Source: Defluviitaleaceae bacterium (GTDB lineage: Bacteria; Bacillota; Clostridia; Lachnospirales; WQUN01). Taken from it: a DNA stretch of 64,000 nt. The notes under the pieces are model-generated. The model had not been told where the DNA came from, made no database searches, and worked only from the letters and a program-made list of their open reading frames with translations. Location: the NCBI GenBank assembly GCA_009780585.1, contig WQZS01000010.1, forward strand, positions 45,753 through 109,752, written 5' to 3'. Positions 25,344 to 35,473 of the stretch are shown here, one piece after another. Each line of letters opens with the position of its first letter. The first letter of the stretch is position 1. Position numbers and translations under genes: made by a program.

Positions 25344-28300
25344 ATGAACCGGGCAACCTACAACCATATCCGCCGGTTGGATATCTCCTTGGGCGGCGGT
25401 TTAAACGGCGGGCATACGCGCGTGGATACGATTAACCACCCGATTTTAATTATCGGGCTGGGCGGTACGGGGGTGGACGCGCTCCTGCGGGTTAAGTCGC
25501 AGGTGTACAGGCGTTTCGCTGTAAACGGGAAAAAGCCCGACAACATCGAATTCCTCGCGTTCGAAACCAACGAGCATGATAAAAAGAAATATGACGGATT
25601 GGGGTTTGAGGCGCACGAGTTGGTGCTTTTATCCAACGCGGGCATCGGCGCGATTTTGAATAACCGATCGACATTACCGGATTACATACGCGATTGGCTC
25701 GCGCCCGAGCTTACGATATCGGACGGCACGAAAGGGGCGAGCGGCAACCGCCAGGCGGGGCGTTTGCTTTTGTTTGAAAAAATAAATTCCACGATCGACG
25801 CCGTGGATAATAAAATGCGCGGCTTGCGCGTCAACGCGGGGAACAAGCTGTTGGTATTTATTTTAACGGGTTTGTCGGGCGGCACGGGCGGCGGCATGTT
25901 TTTGGACGTTGCCTACATCGTGCGCGGCTTGATGGAGCGCGATTACGGCGCGAAGGGTATCGACCGGGCGGATATCATGGGATATTTGTTCACGCCCGAC
26001 GTACACATCGCGGGTAACGCGCTTAACGTACATACCGAGGAATACATACAACGCAACGGCTACGCGGCGCTTAAGGAACTCGATTACTGGATGAACATCG
26101 AGGAGCGCGCGGGCGAACGTTTTATGCAGCGGTACGGCACGCGGCTTACGGTCAATTCGGGTTTGCCGCCGTTTAATTTGTGCCATTTGGTGAGCGCGAC
26201 CAACATCGACGGCGTTTACTTGAAGGACGCGTACGACTTTTGCCTGAACGTCACCGCCGAAAATGTCGTCAACTTCCTCGCGCAGGAGGAAAAAAGCTCG
26301 GGGCAGGAGTTCGCCATCCACGATTACAACTCAAACCTGCTCGCCAATATCGCCGCCATGAAGAGCGGACTGCCCGCGGGAGCGGACCACAACGCGAACT
26401 ATATCTACAACATCATCGGCGCGAGCGCGGCTGTGCTGCCCGCGGGGGAAGTCAACACGCGGCTTGCGCACCGTATGTTTGAGGAAATGGAAATGATATT
26501 CGACGCCGCGCCCGACGCTTACGGCTTAAAGGACTTTACCTTAAAAGCCGGTATCGATACGGAAACGATGACCGAGGACCTTGTAAGGCGGTTGCCGCCG
26601 TTTAAATTGGATTACGCGGGGACGGATTTTTACGGATACGCGAACGTGATTAAAACCCGCCGCGTGGATGTAAACGAAAAATTAAACGAGCTGTATATGC
26701 AAGTAAAGGCGTCCATCGGTGAGGGTAAGCGTGAAGCCGCCGCTATAACCGAATCCGTAAAAGCCGCGTTGCGCGGGGTTTTCACCAATCCCACGCAGGG
26801 CCCGATCTATGCCGCGCGTTTGATTGAAGGTGAGGGGAATCCCTGTTTGCTCCCGTGGATGGAAACGTGTATGGCGCATTTGCTGGAAAAACAGCGGAAA
26901 GCCGCCGAAGAAGCGGATGCCCACGAAATAAACGCCGAAAACCTGTTTGAAGCGGCGCAAAAAGCCCTCTTCTTCACACGCGAGGGTAAGAAGAACGCCT
27001 TCATCGCGGCCATGGTACGCGCGTACCGGTCGCGCCTTCAAAAGGATTGCTTCGGTTATCTGATCAATGTCTATAAAGCCGTCCATGCTTCGCTGGAGGA
27101 GGAATACCGGCGTGTATACGGTAAAATCGCGGACGCGTTGCGGGAAGTAAAAAAGGTGCTGACGAAAAACGCTGAACAGCCGGACACGCACTACGGCTAT
27201 CAAATCGTAACGGTATCCGAAGCGGCGAACGACGCGGATGAACTAATAAAGGACATGGGAGCGGACGCGTTGGTCAAGGCCTTCACGAAATCGCTGGCGG
27301 AAAACCCCGAGCGTTGGACGGATGAGGAAAAGCCCGATATCGTCGGTTTCCTGTCCGATTTTATCCACGAACGGTTCGGCACGGTTGCTCACCGTACGAT
27401 GGGGGATTACTTCACCGAAGAAGAAGTGGAATCGGAAATCGCGCCCCGCTTGTACCGCGACGCGTTGCCTGTTTTCCATTTGGATAACGCGGTCGGGCTG
27501 TACAACTACCCTTCGTACAGCATGGTCAGCGTACCCAATGACGCGCCCGCCGTATTGCGCGGCATCGAACGTTATCGCGAGCAATCCCTCTCCGGCCTCA
27601 AATTTAATATACGACGTTCAAAAATGACCGACCGCGTCTTTTGGCTTAACACACAAAACGGTGTACCGCTGTTCGCCTATACACCTCTACGCGTGTACGA
27701 GGAACTGTACGAGCGTACGATCAATGGCAAAGAGGGCGTGGGGCGGCATTTTTGGCACAACCTTCCGTCGCCGTTGCCGGAAAGCCTTTGGGGCGAAACA
27801 TACTTTAACGCCCGCCAAAAAGCTGAAAACGACCGCATACGCGGGATCTTCGCCGAAGCGTTGACGCGGGGGAGTATCAGCGCAAGCGGGGAGTCGGCCA
27901 ACAGCCGTTATGTAGCGGTACTGCGGGAAGATTTCGACCCCGAGCCGTATGCCTTCGACGAAACAAGCGACGCCCGCACAATCCATGAATTAGCGCAACG
28001 TCTGCGTAATGTGCAAAAAAACGGTGGTATGCCCATTATCGAAAAAAGACCCCTTTACAACAGCCCCGACAGCGAAAAAGCCCTGGCGCACTTGCTGCGC
28101 AACCCGAAGCTGGCTGAAGCCGTTCGCTCGGAAAACGAAAAACACATCCGCATAGCGGAAATCCTGCGTGCGCTGACCGATTTGCAAGCCGCGCGCGAAC
28201 AGGAAAAAACCGATACGGACGATTTGATTACCGCTTTGGCGTGCGGGGCCATCATCAAACAGGACGGCCGGTTCCTGTACGGCGACGCGCGGGAGGAAGC

Positions 28301-28577
28301 GTTTTGGCCGCCGCCCGACCATCCCGAGTACGCTCTGTTCCTCGAATATAAAACCTTCCCCCCCGACAAAAAGGAACGCGTAAAACGACGCGCCGTAAAT
28401 AACCGCGAATCCCTCCCCGAAGGTAGGCTCCTGTTAAACCTGCGCAAATGGCAAGGGGTTTTCGCCTTGCGAAAAGAAGCCTTGGAACGCGAACGAGACC
28501 CGTCGGACGCCGCGGCGTACGGTTTTTACAAAAACGCGCTGCTCCGTGCCGACACGTTTATCGCGGCGTTGGCGTAA
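25344..28577 (+). CDS. Large tubulin/FtsZ-like protein (Tubulin_2 type)
   Basis: 1077 residues. The N-terminal ~400 residues are a tubulin-superfamily GTPase-like domain: GLGGTGVD at 38-45 (first phosphate loop), and the tubulin signature GLSGGTGGGM at 176-185. The remaining ~650 residues are mainly helical and not recognised. It resembles the Tubulin_2 / FtsZ-like proteins that Makarova and Koonin (2010) proposed for membrane remodelling in bacteria. It should polymerise or form GTP-dependent assemblies in the cytosol. The ATG follows an AAGGGGGA ribosome binding site, and the partner gene starts 5 bases after its stop. Its role in this organism is unknown. Confidence 0.8.
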   Translation: MNRATYNHIRRLDISLGGGLNGGHTRVDTINHPILIIGLGGTGVDALLRVKSQVYRRFAVNGKKPDNIEFLAFETNEHDKKKYDGLGFEAHELVLLSNAGIGAILNNRSTLPDYIRDWLAPELTISDGTKGASGNRQAGRLLLFEKINSTIDAVDNKMRGLRVNAGNKLLVFILTGLSGGTGGGMFLDVAYIVRGLMERDYGAKGIDRADIMGYLFTPDVHIAGNALNVHTEEYIQRNGYAALKELDYWMNIEERAGERFMQRYGTRLTVNSGLPPFNLCHLVSATNIDGVYLKDAYDFCLNVTAENVVNFLAQEEKSSGQEFAIHDYNSNLLANIAAMKSGLPAGADHNANYIYNIIGASAAVLPAGEVNTRLAHRMFEEMEMIFDAAPDAYGLKDFTLKAGIDTETMTEDLVRRLPPFKLDYAGTDFYGYANVIKTRRVDVNEKLNELYMQVKASIGEGKREAAAITESVKAALRGVFTNPTQGPIYAARLIEGEGNPCLLPWMETCMAHLLEKQRKAAEEADAHEINAENLFEAAQKALFFTREGKKNAFIAAMVRAYRSRLQKDCFGYLINVYKAVHASLEEEYRRVYGKIADALREVKKVLTKNAEQPDTHYGYQIVTVSEAANDADELIKDMGADALVKAFTKSLAENPERWTDEEKPDIVGFLSDFIHERFGTVAHRTMGDYFTEEEVESEIAPRLYRDALPVFHLDNAVGLYNYPSYSMVSVPNDAPAVLRGIERYREQSLSGLKFNIRRSKMTDRVFWLNTQNGVPLFAYTPLRVYEELYERTINGKEGVGRHFWHNLPSPLPESLWGETYFNARQKAENDRIRGIFAEALTRGSISASGESANSRYVAVLREDFDPEPYAFDETSDARTIHELAQRLRNVQKNGGMPIIEKRPLYNSPDSEKALAHLLRNPKLAEAVRSENEKHIRIAEILRALTDLQAAREQEKTDTDDLITALACGAIIKQDGRFLYGDAREEAFWPPPDHPEYALFLEYKTFPPDKKERVKRRAVNNRESLPEGRLLLNLRKWQGVFALRKEALERERDPSDAAAYGFYKNALLRADTFIAALA

Positions 28578-28582
28578 GGGTG

Positions 28583-29728
28583 ATGTATCCGATCGTATAT
28601 GTATTCCTTGGCGGCGCGCGCGCGTTGGAAGCGAAAATCAAGGAACGCGCCGAACGGGTCAACCCCCGCGGCGTATTTTTCTTATCGGAGGATACGCACG
28701 CTGCCGTACAGGCGAAAAAGGCGCGTATCCAACGCAACGAAGCCGCCCTTAACCTTAAACGGATGTACATATATGTAGTGGTGCAGGCGCATCGTCTCGA
28801 TCGGGACAATCCCCCTTTTGCCCGTTTACGGGAATGGTTCGCCGAAGGCTTCGCCGTGCCGGACATGAATCTGTGCGCGTTATTGTACGAATCGCTCGAG
28901 CCGTATGAAAGCGATCCCATGGATTACGCCGCGCGCGTGAAGGAAACGCGCGCGTTTTTATCCGCATTGACGGAATTATCCGCGCCCTTTGAAAGGACAT
29001 TTTTGTTGAGCGACCGCAACGAGCGCGATACCGTCCATCCTTCGCATTGGCCGTTTATCTATGAAACCCTCGCCCGTTTGCCGTCGGTGTATATGACGGA
29101 TTCGCGCCTGTACGAATCGTTGGAAGCGAAGGAAATCGCGGAAGGTAAGCCGCTGTACCTTTCGGCGGGGATCAAATACCCCGATGCCGAAAAAAAACCG
29201 CCGTTTATGGCAACGGTTCTACCCGCCGTGCCGTCCAAAAGCATCGTTAACCGGATGTTAAGCATCGCGTATAAACCGATCGGTATTTTCCGATTGCGCG
29301 GCTTTACACTTAAGGAAGCGGAGCGCGCGTTATTCGGTGACAGGGCGGAAGGGTTCTTTATAGAAAATTATTTATGCGGCGTGTTCGAAGAAGAACAGCC
29401 GGATACGCAAAAAGATACCTCACCGCTTAGGGTGTGGCGCGTAAGCTCCGTAATCAAAAAAATCGCCGGGTCCTACGCCGAGCGATATCAAAGGCTTTAT
29501 CGGCAAACATCAGCGGACATTCAACGCCCTAACGGGGAACTTACCCGTCACGCTCCAAACCAAGCGCGGGCCGCCGAACCGCCGCCATGCGCGATATCCC
29601 TTTTAAGGTGGGACGGCTTAGCGGAAGAAACGCACCGCTTTAACGAAAGCGGACCCTGCGTACTGCGTATCGTCGGCGGGTTTCCTGTCGATGACGTCAT
29701 GGGTTATTACATAACCGCGTGTATGTAA
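28583..29728 (+). CDS. Uncharacterised partner of the tubulin-like protein
   Basis: 381 residues, start ATG 28583 with AAGGGTG overlapping the upstream stop. The beginning (YPIVYVFLGGARALEAKIKER) has alternating hydrophobic strands and an R/K-rich amphipathic segment, suggesting an alpha/beta fold. No catalytic motif, membrane helix or signal is seen. Being transcribed together with the tubulin-like gene, it is probably its cofactor or regulator. The last 22 bases overlap the convergent radical SAM gene. No family is recognised. Confidence 0.65.
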   Translation: MYPIVYVFLGGARALEAKIKERAERVNPRGVFFLSEDTHAAVQAKKARIQRNEAALNLKRMYIYVVVQAHRLDRDNPPFARLREWFAEGFAVPDMNLCALLYESLEPYESDPMDYAARVKETRAFLSALTELSAPFERTFLLSDRNERDTVHPSHWPFIYETLARLPSVYMTDSRLYESLEAKEIAEGKPLYLSAGIKYPDAEKKPPFMATVLPAVPSKSIVNRMLSIAYKPIGIFRLRGFTLKEAERALFGDRAEGFFIENYLCGVFEEEQPDTQKDTSPLRVWRVSSVIKKIAGSYAERYQRLYRQTSADIQRPNGELTRHAPNQARAAEPPPCAISLLRWDGLAEETHRFNESGPCVLRIVGGFPVDDVMGYYITACM

Positions 29729-30570
29729 TGCTCCCGATCCAACTCCGCGAATCCCCCCGTTTCGCTCAGCCACTTGCGTGTGTGGAAGCAACACGCGCAT
29801 ACCGACGGGTAACCCGCGGGGTCGGGCTCGAATCCCCTTTCCCGTGCCAAAGCCAATAACGCGGATAACCCCCCGTTGTATAGCGCGTCGAACGCAGGGT
29901 AAATGCCGTTTGAATTGGATGAAATTATTTTTTCAAGCGGCAGGACGATCCCCGTACACCCCGGCGGGATGTAACGCCCGTATAAATCCACATGAAAATG
30001 GTTCGTCGAGGTCAAATGCTTGCAAGCCCCGCGCCGCAGCGCCTCGCGTTGGATATCGGCAAGGGGCTTTTTTTGTACATGGTCCGCTTCCAGCAAAACA
30101 GCGCGCCCGTTAAAGCGCAAGCGGTCAAGTTGTGTTTCCCACAGGAAATACCCGTATCCCACGCGGCGGCAAGTTTGCGCCAACCCTTTCGGCAGCTCGG
30201 GCGGGACAAATTCCGCGTGGTACGCGTCGTGGGAAATGCAGAGCGCGTCCACCCCCGCGCGGCGCAGTTCGTTCAGATAACGGACGGTGCGCTCCTCCTC
30301 ATCCGCCCAGTATGCGTTCGTTTCCACGTAATCCACATGGATGCCGTGCTTGCGGCACATCTTCACCAATTTACACAGTCCGCCGAAGTTAATAAACGGC
30401 TCGCCGCCGCCGATGTGTACGCTTCGGCAGCCCGCTTTTTTAAGCGTTTCGCACACTTCGCGCATCGTATCTTCCGTCATGTATTCGTCTTCCCAATGCG
30501 GATCGCAGGCGTACAGGCAATGCTTGCAAGCCGCCGTGCATCGGTAGTTGGGCATGACCCCGCAGTTCAC
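29707..30570 (-). CDS. Radical SAM protein
   Basis: 287 residues, starting at GTG 30570 (GAGG 7 bases upstream; ATG 30555 is possible). The [4Fe-4S] motif CTAACKHC is at about residues 11-18, GGGEP for AdoMet binding is at about 54-58, and a Cys-rich end (YPSVCACCFHTRKWL) could hold an auxiliary cluster. It would generate a 5'-deoxyadenosyl radical in the cytosol. The family covers peptide maturases and many other enzymes; no precursor peptide or partner is visible, so the substrate is open. It overlaps the end of the GH13 gene by 4 bases. Confidence 0.8.
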   Translation of the reverse strand: MNCGVMPNYRCTAACKHCLYACDPHWEDEYMTEDTMREVCETLKKAGCRSVHIGGGEPFINFGGLCKLVKMCRKHGIHVDYVETNAYWADEEERTVRYLNELRRAGVDALCISHDAYHAEFVPPELPKGLAQTCRRVGYGYFLWETQLDRLRFNGRAVLLEADHVQKKPLADIQREALRRGACKHLTSTNHFHVDLYGRYIPPGCTGIVLPLEKIISSNSNGIYPAFDALYNGGLSALLALARERGFEPDPAGYPSVCACCFHTRKWLSETGGFAELDREHYIHAVM

Positions 30571-32672
30571 CGTTCCGCCTCAAGGATAACCGCGCCGTGC
30601 GCGGGGACGGCCAGCTTCGCAAAACCGTCCGTAACGGGGTGCCTCAACGGCAATCGGTTAAGGTAATGATCGTGCGTGGCGAGGATACTCGTAATATATC
30701 CCCCGCCGACCCCCGCTTTCCACACGGGCAGGTCTACGGTAATCGGCTTGTTATTGTTATTGATGGCTACGATCAACGTATGCTCCCCATCCCACCGCGC
30801 GTAGGAAATAAAGCCCGTGTTGTTCCACAGGAACATAACCGAACCGTGGCGCAGCATGGGATATTCCCGCCGCAAAGTAATAAGCGCGCGGTGTACCTCC
30901 ATCAGGAGGGGGTCCTCATCCCCCCAGGGGAAGGTGCGGCGGTTGTCGGGGTCGGTCCAGCCCATCATGCCTGCTTCGTCGCCGTAGTACACCGTGGGCG
31001 CGCCCGGCCACGTCATTTGGAAAACAAGGGCTTCCATCATGATGTTCTTATTGATGCCGCGCTCGGCGGCGCGCGCGCCTACGGTATGCAGCCGCCCCAC
31101 CATGCCGTTGGTGCGCGTCAAAAAGCGTGAATGATCGTGGTTCGACAGTTGGTTCATGGATGTTTCCAACGCCTGGATGGGAAGCTGCGCCATGTGGTAG
31201 CGCATCGCGTTTTCGAAGGCCATCGCGTCGTTGCGCATGTGGGGACGCGATTCCTCGGAATGTTTGCACACGCCCGTGAGGAACCACGTCAGTGGTACCA
31301 TAAAAGCGTCGTAGTTCATCACCGTGTCCCATTGGTCGCCTTGCAGCCATTTTTGCGTTTCGCCGTTGTAATGGTAATGCTCGGCTAAGATGACCGCGTT
31401 GGGGTTGGCTTCCTTCACGGCCTTGCGGAACCTCCGCCAAAACTTGTGATTAAACTCGCGGGTTTTCCCCAGGTCGTAGGGTACGTCCAACCGCCAGCCG
31501 TCGGCGTTGTAGGGGGGAGATACCCATTTTTTCGCCACTTTTAATATATAATCGCACAGCTCCGGCGAATCTTCATAATTTAACTTGGGCTGAGCGGTGT
31601 TGCCCCACCAGCCGTCGTAGCTATCGTTACCGGGCCATGCGTCGGGGTCTTCGTTATGCCATAAAAAATAACCGCGGTACGGGCTGGAAGCCGAATGGTA
31701 CGCGCCGTCCGCCCAACCCGCCGCCTTGTAAAAGCCCGCCTTATCCATCCACTTGTTAAAATCACCGCAATGGTTGAACACGCCGTCCAATATCACGCGT
31801 ATGCCGTGGTCGTGCGCCGCGGCGATGAATTCCGCCATCAGCGCATTGCTTTTTTCCAAATTTACCTTACTCGTAACCCGCTTTACGTAACGGGTCGCGT
31901 ATTTGTTGTTTGTCCGTTCGAAGCGGAGTACGCCGCCGCCGTCTTCCTCGATGACGCCGTAGTGCGGGTCCACGTAGTCGTAGTCCTGCGCATCGTACTT
32001 ATGGTTCGAAGGCGACACGAAGATGGGGTTTAAGTACAAAACCTCCACGCCCAGGGACTTGAGGTACGGCATCTTTTCCATTACGCCGCGTAAATCACCG
32101 CCGCAGAAGTTGCATACGTCCAGGTTTTGCAAGTCCTTGCCCCAGGGCCATGCCTTCGCCGTCGTGCCTAAGTAAAGGTATTCGTGGTCAACCACGTCGT
32201 TCGTCGGGTCGCCGTTATAAAAACGGTCCACGAATATCTGATACGTCAGCGCGCCCCGCGACCAATCCGGCATACGCCACCCGGGGATCAAACGGAAATT
32301 GTAATACGTGTTAAGCACATCAAAAAGACCTTCCTTATTGTAATAGAAGGTCCTGCCGCCGTGGGTGACGGTGAAATAATAACGGACGGAACTTTGTATG
32401 GGTACGGAAACGGTATAATAATCAAACAGGGGGTCGTCGGATTGCCCCCGAATCATCCCGCAGCGCGTTTCCTTCGCGGAATCGGGCCGCGTCGGGTCCT
32501 CCGCTTCTTCATTGTCCGCAAAATGTATCGTAACGGCATCCGCGTTATCCTTCGCCGTGCGTAGGGTAAAGGTCACCGTATCGCCGGGCCGGGCGTCGTA
32601 GGGGGAAACAAACTGCCGGGTCTCGTCCGAAAAAACGGCTTCCCGTATCAGCGGCTTTATGGGCATATGCAT
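30567..32672 (-). CDS. GH13 alpha-amylase family enzyme (neopullulanase/cyclomaltodextrinase-like)
   Basis: 701 residues. An N-terminal beta domain (about 1-125) of the maltogenic-amylase type precedes a TIM barrel. GH13 regions are visible: GVFNHCGDF (region I), GWRLDVPYD with the catalytic Asp (II), VILAEHYHY with the acid Glu (III) and NHDHSRF with the third Asp (IV), then a C-terminal beta domain. It hydrolyses alpha-glucans or maltodextrins. There is no signal peptide, so it is cytosolic. Starts at 32672 and 32666 are both near an AGGAG. Confidence 0.88.
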   Translation of the reverse strand: MHMPIKPLIREAVFSDETRQFVSPYDARPGDTVTFTLRTAKDNADAVTIHFADNEEAEDPTRPDSAKETRCGMIRGQSDDPLFDYYTVSVPIQSSVRYYFTVTHGGRTFYYNKEGLFDVLNTYYNFRLIPGWRMPDWSRGALTYQIFVDRFYNGDPTNDVVDHEYLYLGTTAKAWPWGKDLQNLDVCNFCGGDLRGVMEKMPYLKSLGVEVLYLNPIFVSPSNHKYDAQDYDYVDPHYGVIEEDGGGVLRFERTNNKYATRYVKRVTSKVNLEKSNALMAEFIAAAHDHGIRVILDGVFNHCGDFNKWMDKAGFYKAAGWADGAYHSASSPYRGYFLWHNEDPDAWPGNDSYDGWWGNTAQPKLNYEDSPELCDYILKVAKKWVSPPYNADGWRLDVPYDLGKTREFNHKFWRRFRKAVKEANPNAVILAEHYHYNGETQKWLQGDQWDTVMNYDAFMVPLTWFLTGVCKHSEESRPHMRNDAMAFENAMRYHMAQLPIQALETSMNQLSNHDHSRFLTRTNGMVGRLHTVGARAAERGINKNIMMEALVFQMTWPGAPTVYYGDEAGMMGWTDPDNRRTFPWGDEDPLLMEVHRALITLRREYPMLRHGSVMFLWNNTGFISYARWDGEHTLIVAINNNNKPITVDLPVWKAGVGGGYITSILATHDHYLNRLPLRHPVTDGFAKLAVPAHGAVILEAER

Positions 32673-32741
32673 CACACTCCTGCGCTATTATACAAAAAAT
32701 AGAAATAAACGCCATTATCGTGCGCAGACATGAATCATGCT

Positions 32742-32771
32742 TTGCACGTATGTAATTATATCAAATACTAT
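32742..32771 (+). promoter_or_regulatory. Promoter of the ABC exporter gene
   Basis: TTGCAC (32742-32747), 18 bases, TACTAT (32766-32771), just upstream of a GGAAGGA ribosome binding site. Confidence 0.5.
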
Positions 32772-32788
32772 GTGGAAGGAAGTTTTAT

Positions 32789-34384
32789 ATGAAGATGACC
32801 CGTAAAACCCGTACGTCCTTGATATTCGCGGGAGTATTTGGCGTGTTGAGCGCCGCTTTGACAGTTTCGGTCGCGTTTATTTTACAACAAGCCGTGGACG
32901 CCGCCGCGCGGGGGGACTTGCGCGGACTTTTATTCGTGCTTTCCCTCGCGGTAGCGGTACTGGTGTTTGACGCGCTGTGTTGGCTGGCGGCGGTGAGGCT
33001 CCGTAGGGGATACGTACGCGATATGTTACTGACGGCGAAGCGCAACCGCATGGACTTCCTCTTCTTCCGCCGCCCCAAAACTCCGGCGGGGGAAAACGGC
33101 AAGGACCTGAGCTTCTTCACCGCCGATACGGATATCCTCGACCGCTCGTATTACACCGCGCTGACGCGGCTCCCGTTGCTGGTTGCCACGTTTGTGTTCG
33201 CGTTGGCGTCGCTCCTTTGGATTAATTGGATTGTCACCTTAGTCGCCATCGCCGTCGCCATGCTGCCCATGCTCGCCAGCGGATTCTTTTCCGGCGGGCT
33301 TTCCAAGCGAACGAAGCAATATTCCGAAGCCGCCGAAACCTATGTGGAAACCGTGAAGGAATGTATCGACGGCAAGCGGGAAATCGTGGCGTACGATAAG
33401 CAAAAAATCTTCCTTAACCGCCACGAAACGCAAAATAAAAACGTCGAAACCGCCCGCTTGAAAAAGGACTTCTTCGAAGCGATGGCGGGCATCATCCCCG
33501 GTTACATGGGCGGCTTGGTGCAGGTCGTCATTATGGGCTTAAGTTGTTATTTCGTCATCACGGGGCGCATGACCTTCGGCTTCATGATTGCCATCGTGCA
33601 ATTGATGAACCACGTATTCAACCCCATCCAACAAATCATCGAAGCCGTCAACGCCATACGCTCCGCCAAGGAAATCCGCCAAAAAGCCGCCGAAACCAAC
33701 CCGCCCGAACCCGCACGCGCCCCCGTTTCCGGCTTTAACCGCGCCATCGAAATAAAAGACCTCGGCTTGCGCTACACCGAGGACGAATATATAATCCAAA
33801 ACCTTAACCTTTCCTTTAAAAAGGGCGGCAAATACGCCGTGTTCGCGCCCAGCGGCTACGGCAAGACCAGCGTTGCCCGCGCCTTGGCTTTGGAATTCGC
33901 CGAATTCGACGGCGCGATAACCTTGGACGGACAGGATATCCGCAGCCTGGATACCCAAGATTATAATAGGATTTTGCGCTATGTACGGCAAGACCCCTAC
34001 CTGTTCAGCGATTCCGCCGTGAACAACATCGCCTTCTTCGATGAATTGCCCGAACGCGCCGAATTTGACCGCGTACTCGCGCTCACCCGCGTAGCCGACT
34101 TCCTGCCCGACGATGAAGCCCTCGGCCGACCCATTTCCAACACCTCCGGTTTGTCCGGCGGGCAAAAGCAGCGCATCGTCCTGGCCCGCGCCCTCCTGCA
34201 CAAGCCTAAAATCCTCGTGCTGGACGAAATCACCTCCGGCGTGGATTTGGAAACCGCGTGCGGTATCCTTTCGGATGTATTCAAGGATAAAGACTTGACC
34301 GTCATTGCCATCACCCACGAAAGCGACGAACGCTTCCAGGGGTTGTTTGATGAGATTGTGTATTTAACGCAACAGCATCCGTAA
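32789..34384 (+). CDS. ABC transporter, fused membrane and ATPase domains
   Basis: 531 residues. Membrane segments occupy about 10-285 (type I exporter half), and the ATPase is C-terminal: Walker A APSGYGKTS, Q-loop YVRQDPYLF, signature LSGGQKQR, Walker B ILVLDE and H-loop ITHE. A half-transporter that should dimerise and export a small molecule, lipid or peptide. The second half-gene is not adjacent, so a homodimer is likely. Its end overlaps the convergent methyltransferase gene by 21 bases. Confidence 0.9.
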   Translation: MKMTRKTRTSLIFAGVFGVLSAALTVSVAFILQQAVDAAARGDLRGLLFVLSLAVAVLVFDALCWLAAVRLRRGYVRDMLLTAKRNRMDFLFFRRPKTPAGENGKDLSFFTADTDILDRSYYTALTRLPLLVATFVFALASLLWINWIVTLVAIAVAMLPMLASGFFSGGLSKRTKQYSEAAETYVETVKECIDGKREIVAYDKQKIFLNRHETQNKNVETARLKKDFFEAMAGIIPGYMGGLVQVVIMGLSCYFVITGRMTFGFMIAIVQLMNHVFNPIQQIIEAVNAIRSAKEIRQKAAETNPPEPARAPVSGFNRAIEIKDLGLRYTEDEYIIQNLNLSFKKGGKYAVFAPSGYGKTSVARALALEFAEFDGAITLDGQDIRSLDTQDYNRILRYVRQDPYLFSDSAVNNIAFFDELPERAEFDRVLALTRVADFLPDDEALGRPISNTSGLSGGQKQRIVLARALLHKPKILVLDEITSGVDLETACGILSDVFKDKDLTVIAITHESDERFQGLFDEIVYLTQQHP

Positions 34385-35473
34385 CATCGGCTCAAACCCA
34401 AACGCCGCCGCCATTTGTTCAACCTCATGGCAGGCGGCTTTTTCGTGTTCGCTCCGCGCTGCGCGTTCGGTTTTTACGGCGCGTATCATCAGATTTTTCG
34501 CCGTGTTTTCGCGGTCGGTTAATTCGATGATTTGCGTCTTGTACCCTTGGGATTCCAAAAGTGCCGCGCGGATGGCGTCCGTGGCGAGGGATGCCACCCG
34601 TTCCTGTATGATGCCGTAACGGGAAAATAGCGGTAACACCCCCGGACGCATTTGCCCGCGCAGCTCGTGCTGGCAGCACGGCACGGCGCAAATCAAGTCC
34701 GCGTCCCATTTAACCGCGTTGTAAAACGCATAATCGGTAGCCGTATCGCAGGCGTGCAGGCTCACCACAATATTAAACGCGCCCTCTTGTCCCCAATCGG
34801 GAAGCGGGGGATTTTTTTGCTCCCCGATATCGCCGTGCAGGAAAAAAAGCCCCGTGTAGCCGTAACGCCGCGAGGCTTCGTTGCATTGCGCCACCAATTT
34901 TTCGTCGTTGTCCAGCCCGCACATGCGAACCCGCAAGCCCCGCGTCACGGTAAAATAATGGTAGATTAAAAAAGAAAGGTACGACTTGCCGCAGCCGAAG
35001 TCGATGATGTTGACCGCGTCGCCTTGCGATAACCGGCGCGTTCCGTCGGAAAGCAACTCCAAAAAACGGTTGATTTGTATCAGCTTTTCGCGGTCCGCTC
35101 CCATATCCGCCAGCGCGGGGATATCCATCCCTTCGCGGATTAGGGCGTTCTTTTTCTTTTCTTCTTTTTGCGGTGTCGTATCCGCCGTGCGGGATGTCAA
35201 GTATTTTCCCTTTTTTCTGACCCGTGCCGTGTATCGGTATCGGCCGTCCCATGCGGTGTACTGCTTAAAGTCCGTACCCAGCAAGCCCTCCGTAAAGGCC
35301 TTAACCGCGTCGGCTCCCATGTTGTGGTGGAATACCTGTTTCGCCGTGTACATCGCGGCTTGGAAGCCTTCGCCCGTTTTTATAATTTCGACGCGGGTAT
35401 GGCGGCTGTTTTCTGTCGGGCTGCTTAGGATAATTTTATATACCCCGGCGTTGAATATCGCTTCGGTCAGCAT
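34364..35473 (-). CDS. SAM-dependent methyltransferase (METTL25-like / Methyltransf_32 type)
   Basis: 369 residues. The AdoMet site is IIDFGCGKSYLSFL (about 160-173) with an acidic loop LDNDE; VVSLHACDTATDYA and CAVPCCQHEL are the hallmark of the METTL25/RRNAD1-like group. The N-terminal ~110 residues may bind RNA. It is probably an RNA or protein methyltransferase; target unknown. Its ATG touches the stop of the GH4 gene upstream (TAAATG), so translation is coupled. Confidence 0.8.
   Translation of the reverse strand: MLTEAIFNAGVYKIILSSPTENSRHTRVEIIKTGEGFQAAMYTAKQVFHHNMGADAVKAFTEGLLGTDFKQYTAWDGRYRYTARVRKKGKYLTSRTADTTPQKEEKKKNALIREGMDIPALADMGADREKLIQINRFLELLSDGTRRLSQGDAVNIIDFGCGKSYLSFLIYHYFTVTRGLRVRMCGLDNDEKLVAQCNEASRRYGYTGLFFLHGDIGEQKNPPLPDWGQEGAFNIVVSLHACDTATDYAFYNAVKWDADLICAVPCCQHELRGQMRPGVLPLFSRYGIIQERVASLATDAIRAALLESQGYKTQIIELTDRENTAKNLMIRAVKTERAARSEHEKAACHEVEQMAAAFGFEPMLRMLLR

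Noticed and set aside
33539..34318. Minus-strand ORF (259 codons) opposite the ABC exporter
   Set aside because: Antisense of the ATPase domain with its intact Walker and signature motifs; Gly/Val-rich nonsense.
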